Positions 34,984-43,745 of a stretch of DNA of 64,000 bases are shown piece after piece. The notes under the pieces are model-generated. The model did no database searches. It saw only the letters and a program-made list of their open reading frames with translations, and was not told the origin of the DNA. Source of the stretch: Acidobacteriota bacterium. Lineage in GTDB: Bacteria > Acidobacteriota > Aminicenantia > Aminicenantales > Saccharicenantaceae. The DNA lies in assembly GCA_022711665.1 (NCBI GenBank), contig JAKLEN010000007.1:62001-126000 (forward strand). Direction: 5' to 3'. A program made the translations under genes and the position numbers. How positions within the stretch are numbered: position 1 is the stretch's first letter; each line of letters opens with the position of its first letter.

Positions 34984-35436
34984 TCAACGCCCGGCGCCGA
35001 GGCGCGATCTGACGTAGTCGAGGTTCTGGGCCAGGCGCTTCCGGCAGTCCTCGGTCGCCCCGGCAACGGCCAGGCCGTCCTCGAGCAGCTTAGCGGCCGG
35101 GGCCAGGTCGACGGTCGGGTCCTGCCGGAACATCTTGATGATCATGAAGGCCGCGTTGTTCAGACCCCAGGCCACGCGGACCGGGTTCTCCAGGCCGCGG
35201 GCCTGCCGGACATATTCGAGATAGTACTGGAGGGCGGCCACGAGGTTTCCCGCGGCGTCGTGCTTCTCCGCGTTGGCCTTGGCCGCGAGCCACCCGTCCC
35301 AGGACACCGGCTGGACGGCGCCGGCGGGCTTGGCCGAGTCCTGGCCGCCGGCCGCCGGGCCCGGCGCGCCCGCCAGAAAGGCGGACAGAACCACTGCGGC
35401 GGCCAGGGCCGCGGCCGGGGACCGGCTGGCTCTCAT
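34984..35436 (-). CDS. Exported helical protein of unknown function
   Basis: No family is recognised. The 150-residue product has a signal peptide (AALAAAVVLSAFLAGAPGPA) and a mature helical part with TPR-like character (WDGWLAAKANAEKHDAAGNL, ALQYYLEYVRQARGLENPVR, AKLLEDGLAVAGATEDCRKR). GGAGGGAGGC precedes the ATG. It lies 44 bases downstream of an outer-membrane barrel gene on the same strand and may be cotranscribed with it. Confidence 0.7.
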   Translation of the reverse strand: MRASRSPAAALAAAVVLSAFLAGAPGPAAGGQDSAKPAGAVQPVSWDGWLAAKANAEKHDAAGNLVAALQYYLEYVRQARGLENPVRVAWGLNNAAFMIIKMFRQDPTVDLAPAAKLLEDGLAVAGATEDCRKRLAQNLDYVRSRLGAGR

Positions 35437-35480
35437 GCCTCCCTCCGCTGGCCGGCCGTTCCCGCGGCCGGCCGGGGATC

Positions 35481-36077
35481 TCAGAACTGGGCGTTGAGTC
35501 CGGCCGAGAGGACGCCCTTGTAGCCGGCGCCGAGCTCGAAGAAGGCGCCGACCTTCCGGCCGAAGCGCACGCCGATGGCGTTGATGTGGAACGTCGGCAG
35601 GAACTTGTTGACCTCGGACGAGCCGTCCGTCTCATAGGTGCCGTGGCGGTAGCGGACACCGAAACCGGCCCCGGAGTAGATCTGCAGGCCCGGCCGCATG
35701 ACCCAGCGGTAATCGAGCTCGACGGCCCCGATCGTGTTCTGCTCTTCGAACGTCCCCGCGTCCTCGCCGCCGGCCTGCAGGGTGCCCGAGGACTTGTAGG
35801 TGCCGACCGCGACCCCGAAGCCGAAGCGGGAGTTGCCGGAGTAATGGTAGGTCAGGAACGGCACGCCGGTGTATTTCGTGTCGGTCTTGTTGAAGGTGCC
35901 GAACGTGAGGACGACGGTCAACACATCCTGGAGGATGTCGGACATCTGGTCGATCGACAGGGCGCCGTAGGACACGGAGAGGTCGTGCCGGCGCGTCTGG
36001 CCGAAGACGGGAGCGGAGAACACGAGCGCGGCGAGGAGCAGGGCCAGCGCGGGACGAGCGATAAGCTTGGGGGACAT
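35481..36077 (-). CDS. Outer-membrane beta-barrel protein
   Basis: The 198-residue product has a signal peptide ending near PVFGQ. The mature protein alternates strands with turns: HDLSVSYGALSIDQMSD, GVPFLTYHYSGNSRFGFGVA, AVELDYRWVMRPGLQIYSGA, and ends LSAGLNAQF with a terminal Phe, as expected for a barrel inserted by BamA. The ATG at 36077 is preferred over the TTG one codon earlier because AGGAGG is seven bases upstream. Function is unknown. Confidence 0.75.
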   Translation of the reverse strand: MSPKLIARPALALLLAALVFSAPVFGQTRRHDLSVSYGALSIDQMSDILQDVLTVVLTFGTFNKTDTKYTGVPFLTYHYSGNSRFGFGVAVGTYKSSGTLQAGGEDAGTFEEQNTIGAVELDYRWVMRPGLQIYSGAGFGVRYRHGTYETDGSSEVNKFLPTFHINAIGVRFGRKVGAFFELGAGYKGVLSAGLNAQF

Positions 36078-36231
36078 CAATAGACCTCCTGGACTGATCT
36101 TGGGCTGAAATCAAGTATTTAGTCGATCCAGCCGCCCGAAGATTGAGGTTTCGGCGCTCGGCTCCGCGCATTGACAAACGGCGGCGAATGATGAAAAAAT
36201 CCCCGTCTATTCCGATTGAAAGAGGTGCCCC

Positions 36232-38985
36232 GTGATCAGAATACGTATTGGCGCGACCGGGCTCGCGGCAGCCCTGACCGCCCTTCTCGCCGCGGCGACC
36301 CTGGCCGCGGTCCCTCCGGAGCCGGTCTCCGTGAACGCCGGCCGGCCCGGCGCCGCCTGGACGGTCGAAGACGTCCTCCTGGCCGAGACGGCCTCCGGCT
36401 GGGAGATCTCCCCCGACGGGAAGCGGGCCGTCTGGACGCGCAGCCGGATGGACAAGGACAAGAACGGCCGCGTCGCCAACATCTTCCTGACCGACCTCGC
36501 GACCGGGAAGGAGATCCAGCTGACGCGCGGCACGGACACGAACGCAGGGGCCAAGTGGTCGCCGAACGGCGAGATCCTGCTCTTCCTGAGCACCAAGCCC
36601 CTGCCCAAGCCCAACCCCGACCTGTCGCGCTCCCAGCTCTGGCAGATGAGCCCCTTCGGCGGCGAGCCTTTCCCGGTGACCGAGATGGTCCGCGGCGTGC
36701 AGGACTTCGAATGGGTCGACGACGGCACGGTCATCTTCAGCGCCCAGGAGGACCCGGCGCTCTTCGAGCAGGAGAGCAAGCGCCGGAAGGACACGACACG
36801 GGTCGTCGACGACGTCCTCCACGAGCCGCCCGTCCGCCTGTTCAAGCTGTCCCTTAAGGATAAAAAGATCACCCGGCTGACGGACAACACGGACTTCATC
36901 CAGTCCTGGGCCGTCACCCCCGACGGCCGCCGGGCGCTGACCGTCCACGGCCAGTACCTGAGCTTCGAGTGGGACCACAAGATCCTGCCGAAGTCGTTCC
37001 TGTACGACCTGGCCAGCGGCGAGCGCCGCGAGATACTGGCCGGCCGGCGGCTCATCCCGGCCGCCATCCGCCCGGCCCGCGACGGCCGCGGCTTCTATTT
37101 CGCCGCGCCGCACTCGTCCGACCCGCGCTTCTTCACGGCCTCGGTGACGCTCCTCTATTATTTCGACCTGGCCGCGGGCCGCGAGACGCCGGTCGACCTC
37201 GGCTGGGACAACGGCCTCGGCGGCGACCTCGAGACGACCCCGGACGGCTTCATCGCCCTGCTGGCCGACGGCGTCCGCTTCCGGCCGGCCCGCTACGTCA
37301 AGACCGGCGGCGCCTGGCAGCGGACCGACCTCGCGGGCGAGCACGTCCGCAACCTCTTCGGCTTCGCCGTCAGCCGCGACGCCAAGGTCCTGGTCTATGA
37401 TCATTCGACGGCCAGCCTCCCCGGCCAGTGGTTCCGGGCCCCGCTCGACGGCGCCCGGCTCGGCGCCGCGGCCAGGCTGACCGACCTCAATCCCGGATTC
37501 AAAGACAAGGCCGTGGCCCGGACCGAGGTCGTCCGCTGGACCGGCGCCCTGGGCGAGGAGATCGAAGGCCTGCTCTATTACCCGCACTCCTACGAGGCCG
37601 GCAAGAAGTACCCGCTGCTGACGGCCCCCCACGGCGGCCCGGCCGGCGCCGACCTCGACATGTGGGACGAGAGCTGGGCCTACGCCCATCAGCTCCTGGC
37701 CCAGCGCGGCGCCTTCATCCTCAAGCCGAACTACCACGGCAGCACCAACTACGGCCTCAAGTTCGTCGAGTCCATCTGCTGCGGCCACTATTACGACTAT
37801 CCCGTCGAGGACATCGAGAAGGGCGTCGAGGCCATGCTCGCCCGCGGCCTGGCCGACCCGGAGCGCATCGGCTCCTTCGGCTGGTCGAACGGCTCGATCC
37901 TGTCGATCGCCGTGTCCATCGCCAACCCCGACCGCTACAAGATCGTTTCGGCCGGCGCCGGCGACGTTGAGTTCATCAGCGACTGGGCCAACGTCGACTT
38001 CGGCCAGTCCTTCGACGCCTACTACCTGGGCAAGTCGCCGCTCGAGGACCCCGGGCTGTACGTGCGCATCTCGCCGCTCTTCCAGATGGACAAGGTCAAG
38101 GCGCCGACCATCATCTTCTTCGGCACCGAGGACCGCAACGTCCCGACCAGCCAGGGCTGGACGCACTACCGGGCCCTCTATCACCTGGACAAGGTGCCGG
38201 TGAAGTTCCTGCTCTTCCCCGGCGAGCCGCACAGCCTGCTGGAGTACGCCCACCAGCAGCGCAAGCTCGACGAGGACATGGCCTGGTTCGACCGCTGGTT
38301 CTTCAAGACGGAGAAAGCGGCCAACGAGGCCCTGAAGCCCGACTCGCCCCTCGGCCAGGCGCTCCGGCGGGCCTCCATCGCCGCGGCGGGCGGCCGCTAC
38401 GGCGTCGAGGCCGGCCCGGCCAAGACCCTCGTCCCCGAGGCCGTCAAGAGGGGAGACCTGGTGATCGGCCGCTTCGAGGTCACGCGGGCCCAGTACGCGG
38501 CCTTCGACCCGAAGCGCCCGCCGGCCCCGGGCCGCGAGAACTACCCCGCGACCGGGGTGACCTTCGCCGAGGCCCAGGCCTACGCGGCCTGGCTCTCGAA
38601 GCTGACGGGGACGGCCTGGCGGCTGCCGACCGAGGAGGAGGCGGCCACGCTGGCCGAGGGCGCGACCGGGGAGAACACCCTCGATCATTGGGCCGGCTAC
38701 GCCCCGAATCCCGACGACGTCCTCCGCCTCCAGGCCAAGATCAAGGAGATCGGCGGGCCGGCGGCCCTGCTCAAGGAAGCCGGCAGCTTCGCCGGCGCCG
38801 GCAAGGAGGGCGAGGAGCTCGTCTTCGACCTCGGCGGCAACGCGGCCGAATGGGCCGTGGCCAAGGACGGCTCGGGCAAGGCCGTCGGCGGGAGCGCCGA
38901 CCGGCCGGCCGACCCCAAGTCGCGGCCGGCGCCGGCCGCGGACTGCACCGGCTTCCGGGTCGTCCGGGGCGGGGCCGGGAAGTAG
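36232..38985 (+). CDS. S9 prolyl oligopeptidase-family peptidase fused to an FGE-like domain
   Basis: The 917-residue product has a signal peptide, a beta-propeller (residues about 50-430) and an S9 alpha/beta-hydrolase domain. In the latter, Ser552 (GWSNGS), Asp (FFGTEDRNVP) and His (FPGEPHSLLEY) form the triad. From about residue 730 a second domain resembles formylglycine-generating-enzyme (FGE-sulfatase) modules: VIGRFEVTRAQYAAFDP, YPATGVTFAEAQAYAAWLSK, AWRLPTEEEAATLA, LGGNAAEWAV and GFRVVRGG. The domain appears shortened and lacks an obvious catalytic Cys pair, so it is probably structural or ligand-binding. The fusion is unusual. It would cleave peptides in the envelope. The start is a GTG-preceded ATG frame with GAAAGAGG upstream. 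Confidence 0.85.
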   Translation: MIRIRIGATGLAAALTALLAAATLAAVPPEPVSVNAGRPGAAWTVEDVLLAETASGWEISPDGKRAVWTRSRMDKDKNGRVANIFLTDLATGKEIQLTRGTDTNAGAKWSPNGEILLFLSTKPLPKPNPDLSRSQLWQMSPFGGEPFPVTEMVRGVQDFEWVDDGTVIFSAQEDPALFEQESKRRKDTTRVVDDVLHEPPVRLFKLSLKDKKITRLTDNTDFIQSWAVTPDGRRALTVHGQYLSFEWDHKILPKSFLYDLASGERREILAGRRLIPAAIRPARDGRGFYFAAPHSSDPRFFTASVTLLYYFDLAAGRETPVDLGWDNGLGGDLETTPDGFIALLADGVRFRPARYVKTGGAWQRTDLAGEHVRNLFGFAVSRDAKVLVYDHSTASLPGQWFRAPLDGARLGAAARLTDLNPGFKDKAVARTEVVRWTGALGEEIEGLLYYPHSYEAGKKYPLLTAPHGGPAGADLDMWDESWAYAHQLLAQRGAFILKPNYHGSTNYGLKFVESICCGHYYDYPVEDIEKGVEAMLARGLADPERIGSFGWSNGSILSIAVSIANPDRYKIVSAGAGDVEFISDWANVDFGQSFDAYYLGKSPLEDPGLYVRISPLFQMDKVKAPTIIFFGTEDRNVPTSQGWTHYRALYHLDKVPVKFLLFPGEPHSLLEYAHQQRKLDEDMAWFDRWFFKTEKAANEALKPDSPLGQALRRASIAAAGGRYGVEAGPAKTLVPEAVKRGDLVIGRFEVTRAQYAAFDPKRPPAPGRENYPATGVTFAEAQAYAAWLSKLTGTAWRLPTEEEAATLAEGATGENTLDHWAGYAPNPDDVLRLQAKIKEIGGPAALLKEAGSFAGAGKEGEELVFDLGGNAAEWAVAKDGSGKAVGGSADRPADPKSRPAPAADCTGFRVVRGGAGK

Positions 38986-39023
38986 GAGGAGCGGCGGGAT
39001 CGCCCGAAAAGGCCGCGGCGGTC

Positions 39024-39052
39024 TTGCATGGGCCGCCGCTCTCGCCGATAAT
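39024..39052 (+). promoter_or_regulatory. Sigma-70 promoter of the ICMT-like gene (leaderless)
   Basis: TTGCAT (39024-39029), a 17-base spacer and GATAAT (39047-39052) leave six bases before the GTG at 39059, so the transcript would begin at or very near the start codon. Confidence 0.55.
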
Positions 39053-39058
39053 GCCATT

Positions 39059-39739
39059 GTGAAGAGGATCGAGGCCCCGTTCCCGGGCGGCCGCTTCGGC
39101 GGCGTCGCCGTCCTGGCCGCCTCCATCTTCGCGGCCGCCGGCCGTCCGGATTACTGGCAGGGCTGGCTCTTTTTGGGCGGCACCGCGGTCGTCATCGTCG
39201 TGACCGGCCGGATCATGAGGGAGGAGATCGGCCTTGCGGCCGAACGGCTCCGCCCGGGCCAGGGCATGAAGTGGTGGGACAAGGGCTATTACCTGCTCTC
39301 GACGCCCCTCTATTTCGCAGCGGTCATCCTGGCCGCGCTCGACGCCGGCCGCTTCCATTGGAGCCCCACCTTGCCCTGGTTCGCCTACCTTCTGGCCCTG
39401 GCCGTTTTCATCGCCGGCCAGGGCCTGTGGCTCTGGGCCAAGCGCGTCAACGCCTTCTTCTCGAGCGTCGCCCGCATCCAATACGACAGGGGCCAGACCG
39501 TCTGCCGCGAGGGCCCCTACCGCTTCTGCCGCCACCCCGGCTATCTCGGCGGGCTGCTCTTCGGCCTGGCCACGCCGCTCGTCCTCGGCTCCTGCTGGGC
39601 CCTCATCCCCCAGGGCCTGGCCGGCCTGCTGCTCGTCCTCCGGACGATCTGCGAGGACCGCATGCTCAAGCGGGACCTCCTCTGGTACGAGGAATACTCC
39701 CGGGCGGTCCGTTTCCGGCTCATCCCCGGCGTCTGGTGA
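39059..39739 (+). CDS. ICMT/phospholipid methyltransferase-family membrane protein
   Basis: The 226-residue product has five or so membrane helices and the C-terminal signature of the isoprenylcysteine carboxyl methyltransferase-like family: CREGPYRFCRHPGYLGGLLF, then GLLLVLRTICEDRMLKRDL and LWYEEYSRAVRFRLIPGVW. These residues form the S-adenosylmethionine site. The methyl acceptor in bacteria is unknown (lipid or small molecule). The start is a GTG with no Shine-Dalgarno. Confidence 0.8.
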   Translation: MKRIEAPFPGGRFGGVAVLAASIFAAAGRPDYWQGWLFLGGTAVVIVVTGRIMREEIGLAAERLRPGQGMKWWDKGYYLLSTPLYFAAVILAALDAGRFHWSPTLPWFAYLLALAVFIAGQGLWLWAKRVNAFFSSVARIQYDRGQTVCREGPYRFCRHPGYLGGLLFGLATPLVLGSCWALIPQGLAGLLLVLRTICEDRMLKRDLLWYEEYSRAVRFRLIPGVW

Positions 39740-39761
39740 CGGCCGCGCCGGCCGTCGGCCT

Positions 39762-39791
39762 TTGACACCTTCGCTCCTCCTCTGATATAGA
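39762..39791 (+). promoter_or_regulatory. Sigma-70 promoter of the M14 peptidase gene
   Basis: TTGACA (39762-39767), an 18-base spacer and TATAGA (39786-39791) precede the GTG at 39823. Confidence 0.65.
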
Positions 39792-39822
39792 ACGTCCTTC
39801 GAGCCCATCGAGGAGGCAGCCC

Positions 39823-42675
39823 GTGCTCATTCCGTCCCGACACCGCCCCGCGCCGCGGCCGGCGCTCGCGGCGCTCCTTGTCCTGACCGTTCTGGCCGTC
39901 TTGCGGACGCCCGCGGCCGCGGACCGGCTGACCAGCCCGCGGCAGCAGTTCGGCTTCTCCATCGGCGACGACTACGCGCTCGTCAACTACACGCAGCTGG
40001 CGGCCTACTGGACCAGGCTCGACGCCGAGTCGGACCGGCTGAAGGTCGTCGAGATCGGGAGAACGGCCGAGGGCCGGCCGATGATCATGGCCGTAGTCAC
40101 TTCGCCGGCGAACCAGGCCCGCCTGGGCCGCTACCGGGACATCTCGAAACGCTTGGCCCTGGCCGAGGGCCTGACCGACGAGACCGCCCGCCGGCTGGCC
40201 GCCGAGGGCAAGGCCGTCGTCTGGATCGACGGCGGCCTCCACGCCACGGAGATCCTCGGCTCGCAGCAGCTCATCGAGCTGGTCTGGCGGATGGTCAGCC
40301 GGGACGACGCCGAGACCCGGCGCATCCTCGACGACGTCGTGCTCCTGGCCGTGCCGGCCAATCCCGACGGGCTCGAGCTCGTCGCCGACTGGTACATGCG
40401 CGAGAAGGAGCCGTCGAAACGGTCGATGGCCGGCCTGCCCGTCCTCTATCAGAAGTACATCGGCCACGACAACAACCGCGACTTCTACATGAACACCCAG
40501 GCGGAGAGCAAGGCCATCAGCCGGCAGCTGTACGTCGAGTGGCACCCCCAGATCCTCTACAACCATCACCAGACCGGCCCGGCCGGGACGGTCCTGTTCG
40601 CCCCGCCCTTCCGCGATCCCTTCAACTATGTCTTCGACCCGCTCGTCCCGATGGGCATCGACCTCGTCGCGGCGTCCATGCACAACCGCTTCGTCACCGA
40701 GGACAAGCCGGGGGCGATCATGCGCTCGGGCGCGGGCTACTCGACCTGGTGGAACGGGGGCCTGCGGAGCACCGGCTACTTCCACAACATCATCGGCATC
40801 CTGACCGAGGCCATCGGCAACCCGACTCCGGTCGAGATCCCGTTCATCCCGGAGCGGCTGCTCGCCGGCCAGGACTATCCCTACCCGGTCGGGCCGCAGA
40901 CGTGGCATTTCCGCCAGTCCGTCGAGTACTCGGTCACGGCCGACATGGCCATCCTCGACGTGGCCTCGAAGCACCGGCAGGATTTCCTCTACCGGCGCTA
41001 TCTCATGGGCCGGCACGCGATCGAGCGGGGCAGCCGGGATTCCTGGACCATCGTACCGGGGACGGTGGCCGCCGTCCGGGCCGCCGTCGAGAAGGACCGG
41101 GCGGCCGGTCCGAACGCGGCCGGGGCCGGGAACGACCCCGCCCTCCCGGCCTGGTTCGTCCGGGCGCGCGGCGTGGACATCAAGTATTACCAGGCCATCT
41201 TCGACCCGGCCGCCCGCGATCCGCGCGGCTATGTCATTCCCTCCGACCAGGCCGACTTCCCGACGGCGACCAAGTTCGTCAACGCCCTCATCGAGAGCGG
41301 CGTCGCCGTCGAGCGGGCCAAGGCCGACTTCGAGGCGGCCGGCAAGCGCTATCCGAAGGGCTCCTATGTCATCAGAACGGCCCAGGCCTTCCGGCCGCAC
41401 ATCCTGACGATGTTCGAGCCCCAGAGCCACCCCAACGACATCCCCTATCCGGGCGGCGCCCCCAATCCGCCCTACGACGCCGCCGGCTGGACCCTGGCCT
41501 ACCAGATGGGCCTGGCCTTCGACCGCATCCTCGACGGCTTCGACGGCCCGTTCGAGCGGCTGGCGGGCCCGGTCCGGCCGCCGGCCGGCGCCGTCGCGGG
41601 CGCGGCCGACGCGGCCGGCTACCTACTCGATCATCGCCAGAACGACACGTTCGTGGCCGTCAACCGGCTGCTCCGGGCCGGCGCCCGGGTCTATTGGCTG
41701 AAGGAGCCGTTCGAGTCGGACGGCCGGGTCCATCCCGCTGGGACGATCTGGACGCCGGCCTCGGACGCCGCGGCGGCCGTCCTGAAGCGCGCGGCCGCGG
41801 AGCTGGGGCTGAATATCGCCGGCGCCGCCGCCGCGCCTAGGGGACCGGCCTTGGCCCTGCGGCCCGTCCGCATCGGGCTCTGGGACACCTATGGCGGGTC
41901 GATGGCCTCGGGCTGGATCCGCTGGCTCCTCGAACAGTTCGAGTTCCCCTTCGAGCTCGTCTTCGCCCCGGACCTCGACCGGGAGGACGTCGGCGCCAGG
42001 TTCGACGTCCTCATCTTCGTCGGCGGCTCGATCCCCCGCGCCGCCGCGGCCGGCCCGGCGGGCAGGGGAGGGATGCGCGGCTTCCAGCCGGAGCCGCCGG
42101 CCTCCATCCCCGAGGCGTACCGGGGGCGCCTCGGCCGGATCACGGCCGAGAAGACCATCCCCGTCCTGCGCCGGTTCGTCGAGGCGGGAGGAACGATCCT
42201 GGCGCTCGATTCGGCCACCCTGCTGGCCGATCACTTCGAGCTGCCGTTGGCCAACGCCCTGGTCGAGATCGGGCCGGACGGCGCGGCCGTGCCGCTCCAG
42301 CCCGAGAAGTTCTACATCCCCGGCTCGGTGCTCCGGGCCCGGGTGGACGGCGCCCACCCGCTGGCCCAGGGGCTGCCGGAGACGATCGACGTTTTCTACG
42401 ACAACACGCCGGCCTTCACGCTGCTGCCGGAGGCCGAGCTCAAGGGCGTCAGGCCGGTGGTCTGGTTCGACGACGGCAAGCTCCTGCGCAGCGGCTGGGC
42501 CTGGGGCGAGGCTTACCTGCGGCGGAGCGTCCAGGTCGCGGAGGCCGGGATCGGCCGGGGCAAGGTCTTCCTCTACGGGCCGGAGATCGCCTTCCGCGGC
42601 CAGCCCCACGGCACGTTCAAGCTGCTGTTCAACGGCATCGTCTACGGTTCGGCCCAGACCGTGACCCTCGAATAA
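39823..42675 (+). CDS. Exported M14-family zinc carboxypeptidase-like protein
   Basis: The 950-residue product starts at a GTG with GAGGAGG upstream and has a signal peptide (ALAALLVLTVLAVLRTPAAA). The M14 domain has the zinc motif GGLHATEILGSQ (His140, Glu143) and VLLAVPANPDGLEL. The third ligand lies in VEWHPQILYNHHQTG, and the fold continues to about residue 400. The C-terminal half (from about 680, PVRIGLWDTYGGSMASGWIR, then FDVLIFVGGSIPRAAA) resembles a glutamine-amidotransferase-like or ThuA-like fold, common in large M14 proteins of this group. It would trim peptides in the envelope. Whether the catalytic Glu is intact cannot be settled without alignment. Confidence 0.88.
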   Translation: MLIPSRHRPAPRPALAALLVLTVLAVLRTPAAADRLTSPRQQFGFSIGDDYALVNYTQLAAYWTRLDAESDRLKVVEIGRTAEGRPMIMAVVTSPANQARLGRYRDISKRLALAEGLTDETARRLAAEGKAVVWIDGGLHATEILGSQQLIELVWRMVSRDDAETRRILDDVVLLAVPANPDGLELVADWYMREKEPSKRSMAGLPVLYQKYIGHDNNRDFYMNTQAESKAISRQLYVEWHPQILYNHHQTGPAGTVLFAPPFRDPFNYVFDPLVPMGIDLVAASMHNRFVTEDKPGAIMRSGAGYSTWWNGGLRSTGYFHNIIGILTEAIGNPTPVEIPFIPERLLAGQDYPYPVGPQTWHFRQSVEYSVTADMAILDVASKHRQDFLYRRYLMGRHAIERGSRDSWTIVPGTVAAVRAAVEKDRAAGPNAAGAGNDPALPAWFVRARGVDIKYYQAIFDPAARDPRGYVIPSDQADFPTATKFVNALIESGVAVERAKADFEAAGKRYPKGSYVIRTAQAFRPHILTMFEPQSHPNDIPYPGGAPNPPYDAAGWTLAYQMGLAFDRILDGFDGPFERLAGPVRPPAGAVAGAADAAGYLLDHRQNDTFVAVNRLLRAGARVYWLKEPFESDGRVHPAGTIWTPASDAAAAVLKRAAAELGLNIAGAAAAPRGPALALRPVRIGLWDTYGGSMASGWIRWLLEQFEFPFELVFAPDLDREDVGARFDVLIFVGGSIPRAAAAGPAGRGGMRGFQPEPPASIPEAYRGRLGRITAEKTIPVLRRFVEAGGTILALDSATLLADHFELPLANALVEIGPDGAAVPLQPEKFYIPGSVLRARVDGAHPLAQGLPETIDVFYDNTPAFTLLPEAELKGVRPVVWFDDGKLLRSGWAWGEAYLRRSVQVAEAGIGRGKVFLYGPEIAFRGQPHGTFKLLFNGIVYGSAQTVTLE

Positions 42676-42693
42676 AGAAGGATTAAGAAGGGG

Positions 42694-42993
42694 TCAGCGG
42701 CACTTCTTTTTGCGCCCCAGGATGCCGCCGCTCAGGAACAGGCCGGCCCCGAGGACGAAGCCGAAGTTGTACCAGGCGCCGTTGTTGTGGACCTCGTAGA
42801 AGCGGACGTTCCGGCTGAAGACCGAGATGACGAACGTGACCGGCGAGATGAAGCCGTGCCAGAGGCCCCGGAAGAAGCCGGCCGTCGTGCCGTCGGCGTC
42901 CTTGGTATTCTCGGAAACGTTCGGCCCCGGCGCGCACGCGGCCAGGAGCAGCGCGGCCGCGAGGACCGCGGCCAGGATGATCGAGCGTCTCAT
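42694..42993 (-). CDS. Conserved small membrane lipoprotein
   Basis: The 99-residue product has a lipobox (LLLAACAPG) and a conserved pattern seen in many bacteria: AGFFRGLWHGFISPVTFVIS, then VRFYEVHNNGAWYNFGFVLG, with two membrane segments and a basic tail GRKKKCR. GGAGGGATCC precedes the ATG. Function is unknown. Its stop faces the M14 stop 19 bases away. Confidence 0.8.
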   Translation of the reverse strand: MRRSIILAAVLAAALLLAACAPGPNVSENTKDADGTTAGFFRGLWHGFISPVTFVISVFSRNVRFYEVHNNGAWYNFGFVLGAGLFLSGGILGRKKKCR

Positions 42994-43069
42994 GGATCCC
43001 TCCTTGGAGTTGACGACATTCTAACCGAAAACGGTCCGCGCCTCCAGCCCGTTCGCGGGCGGCGGCCGC

Positions 43070-43099
43070 TCCCCGGGGACGTTTGCCTTTCCCCGGGGA
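43070..43099. promoter_or_regulatory. Paired identical palindromes at the bacterioferritin promoter
   Basis: TCCCCGGGGA occurs at 43070-43079 and again at 43090-43099, 20 bases centre to centre, about two helical turns. The first lies upstream of the -35 box and the second in the -35/-10 spacer, as expected for a repressor pair. Confidence 0.6.
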
Positions 43100-43111
43100 A
43101 CGGCCTAAAAT
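43083..43111 (+). promoter_or_regulatory. Sigma-70 promoter of the bacterioferritin gene
   Basis: TTGCCT (43083-43088), a 17-base spacer and TAAAAT (43106-43111) precede the ATG at 43157. The spacer holds one of two identical palindromes. Confidence 0.65.
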
Positions 43112-43156
43112 GGGTTCCCTAGAGACCATCCGGTCTCACAGCAAAAGGAGGGTGAC

Positions 43157-43624
43157 ATGAAAGGCGATCCTAAACTCATCGCGACGCTCAACTCGCTGCT
43201 GGCCGACGAGTTGACGGCCATCAACCAGTACATGGTCCATTCGGAGATGTGCGACAACTGGGGCTACGGCAAGCTCCACAAGGACATCGAGGCCCGGGCC
43301 ATCTCCGAGATGAAGCACGCCGAGAAGCTCATCGGCCGCATCCTTTTCCTCGAGGGCCTGCCCGTCGTCAGCGACCTCAAGAAGATCTTCATCGGCGCCG
43401 ACGTCCCCAAGATGTTCGCCAACGACCACAAGGCCGAGGAAGGCGCGATCAAGTCCTATAACCAGGCCATCGTCCAGGCCGGGGACCTGAAGGACTACGC
43501 CACCCGCGAGATCCTGGAATCCATCCTCAAGGACGAAGACGGCCATATCGACGCCATCGAGGAGACCCAGGACCAGATCGGCCAGATGGGCTTGGCGATC
43601 TTCCTGACGACCCGGGTCGGCTGA
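43157..43624 (+). CDS. bfr: Bacterioferritin
   Basis: The 155-residue product is a full-length bacterioferritin, a 24-mer iron-storage shell with haem. All ferroxidase ligands are at the Escherichia coli positions: Glu18, Glu51, His54, Glu94, Glu127 and His130. Met52, the haem ligand, is also present. AAAGGAGG precedes the ATG. The promoter has paired palindromes that may bind an iron or redox regulator. Confidence 0.96.
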   Translation: MKGDPKLIATLNSLLADELTAINQYMVHSEMCDNWGYGKLHKDIEARAISEMKHAEKLIGRILFLEGLPVVSDLKKIFIGADVPKMFANDHKAEEGAIKSYNQAIVQAGDLKDYATREILESILKDEDGHIDAIEETQDQIGQMGLAIFLTTRVG

Positions 43625-43710
43625 GCCGCTTCCGGCCGGCATCCGGGCGTTCGGGGGAGGGTTCTCCCCGGGCCCCGGAGTCCGGGCCGGCCTGCGGCGG
43701 CCCGCTCGTC

Positions 43711-43739
43711 TTGACCGTTCCGCGCTTCCCGACAATAAT
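43711..43739 (+). promoter_or_regulatory. Candidate sigma-70 promoter of the molybdoenzyme operon
   Basis: TTGACC (43711-43716), a 17-base spacer and AATAAT (43734-43739) end six bases before the GTG at 43746. Either the gene is leaderless or translation begins at the ATG at 43797, which has GGGGGAG upstream. Confidence 0.5.
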
Positions 43740-43745
43740 GGCGGA

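Noticed and set aside
42676..42694. AAGGGGTCA sequence between the M14 and lipoprotein genes
   Set aside because: It resembles the end of the inverted repeat at 28798 but is only a half-site of about nine bases with no partner arm.
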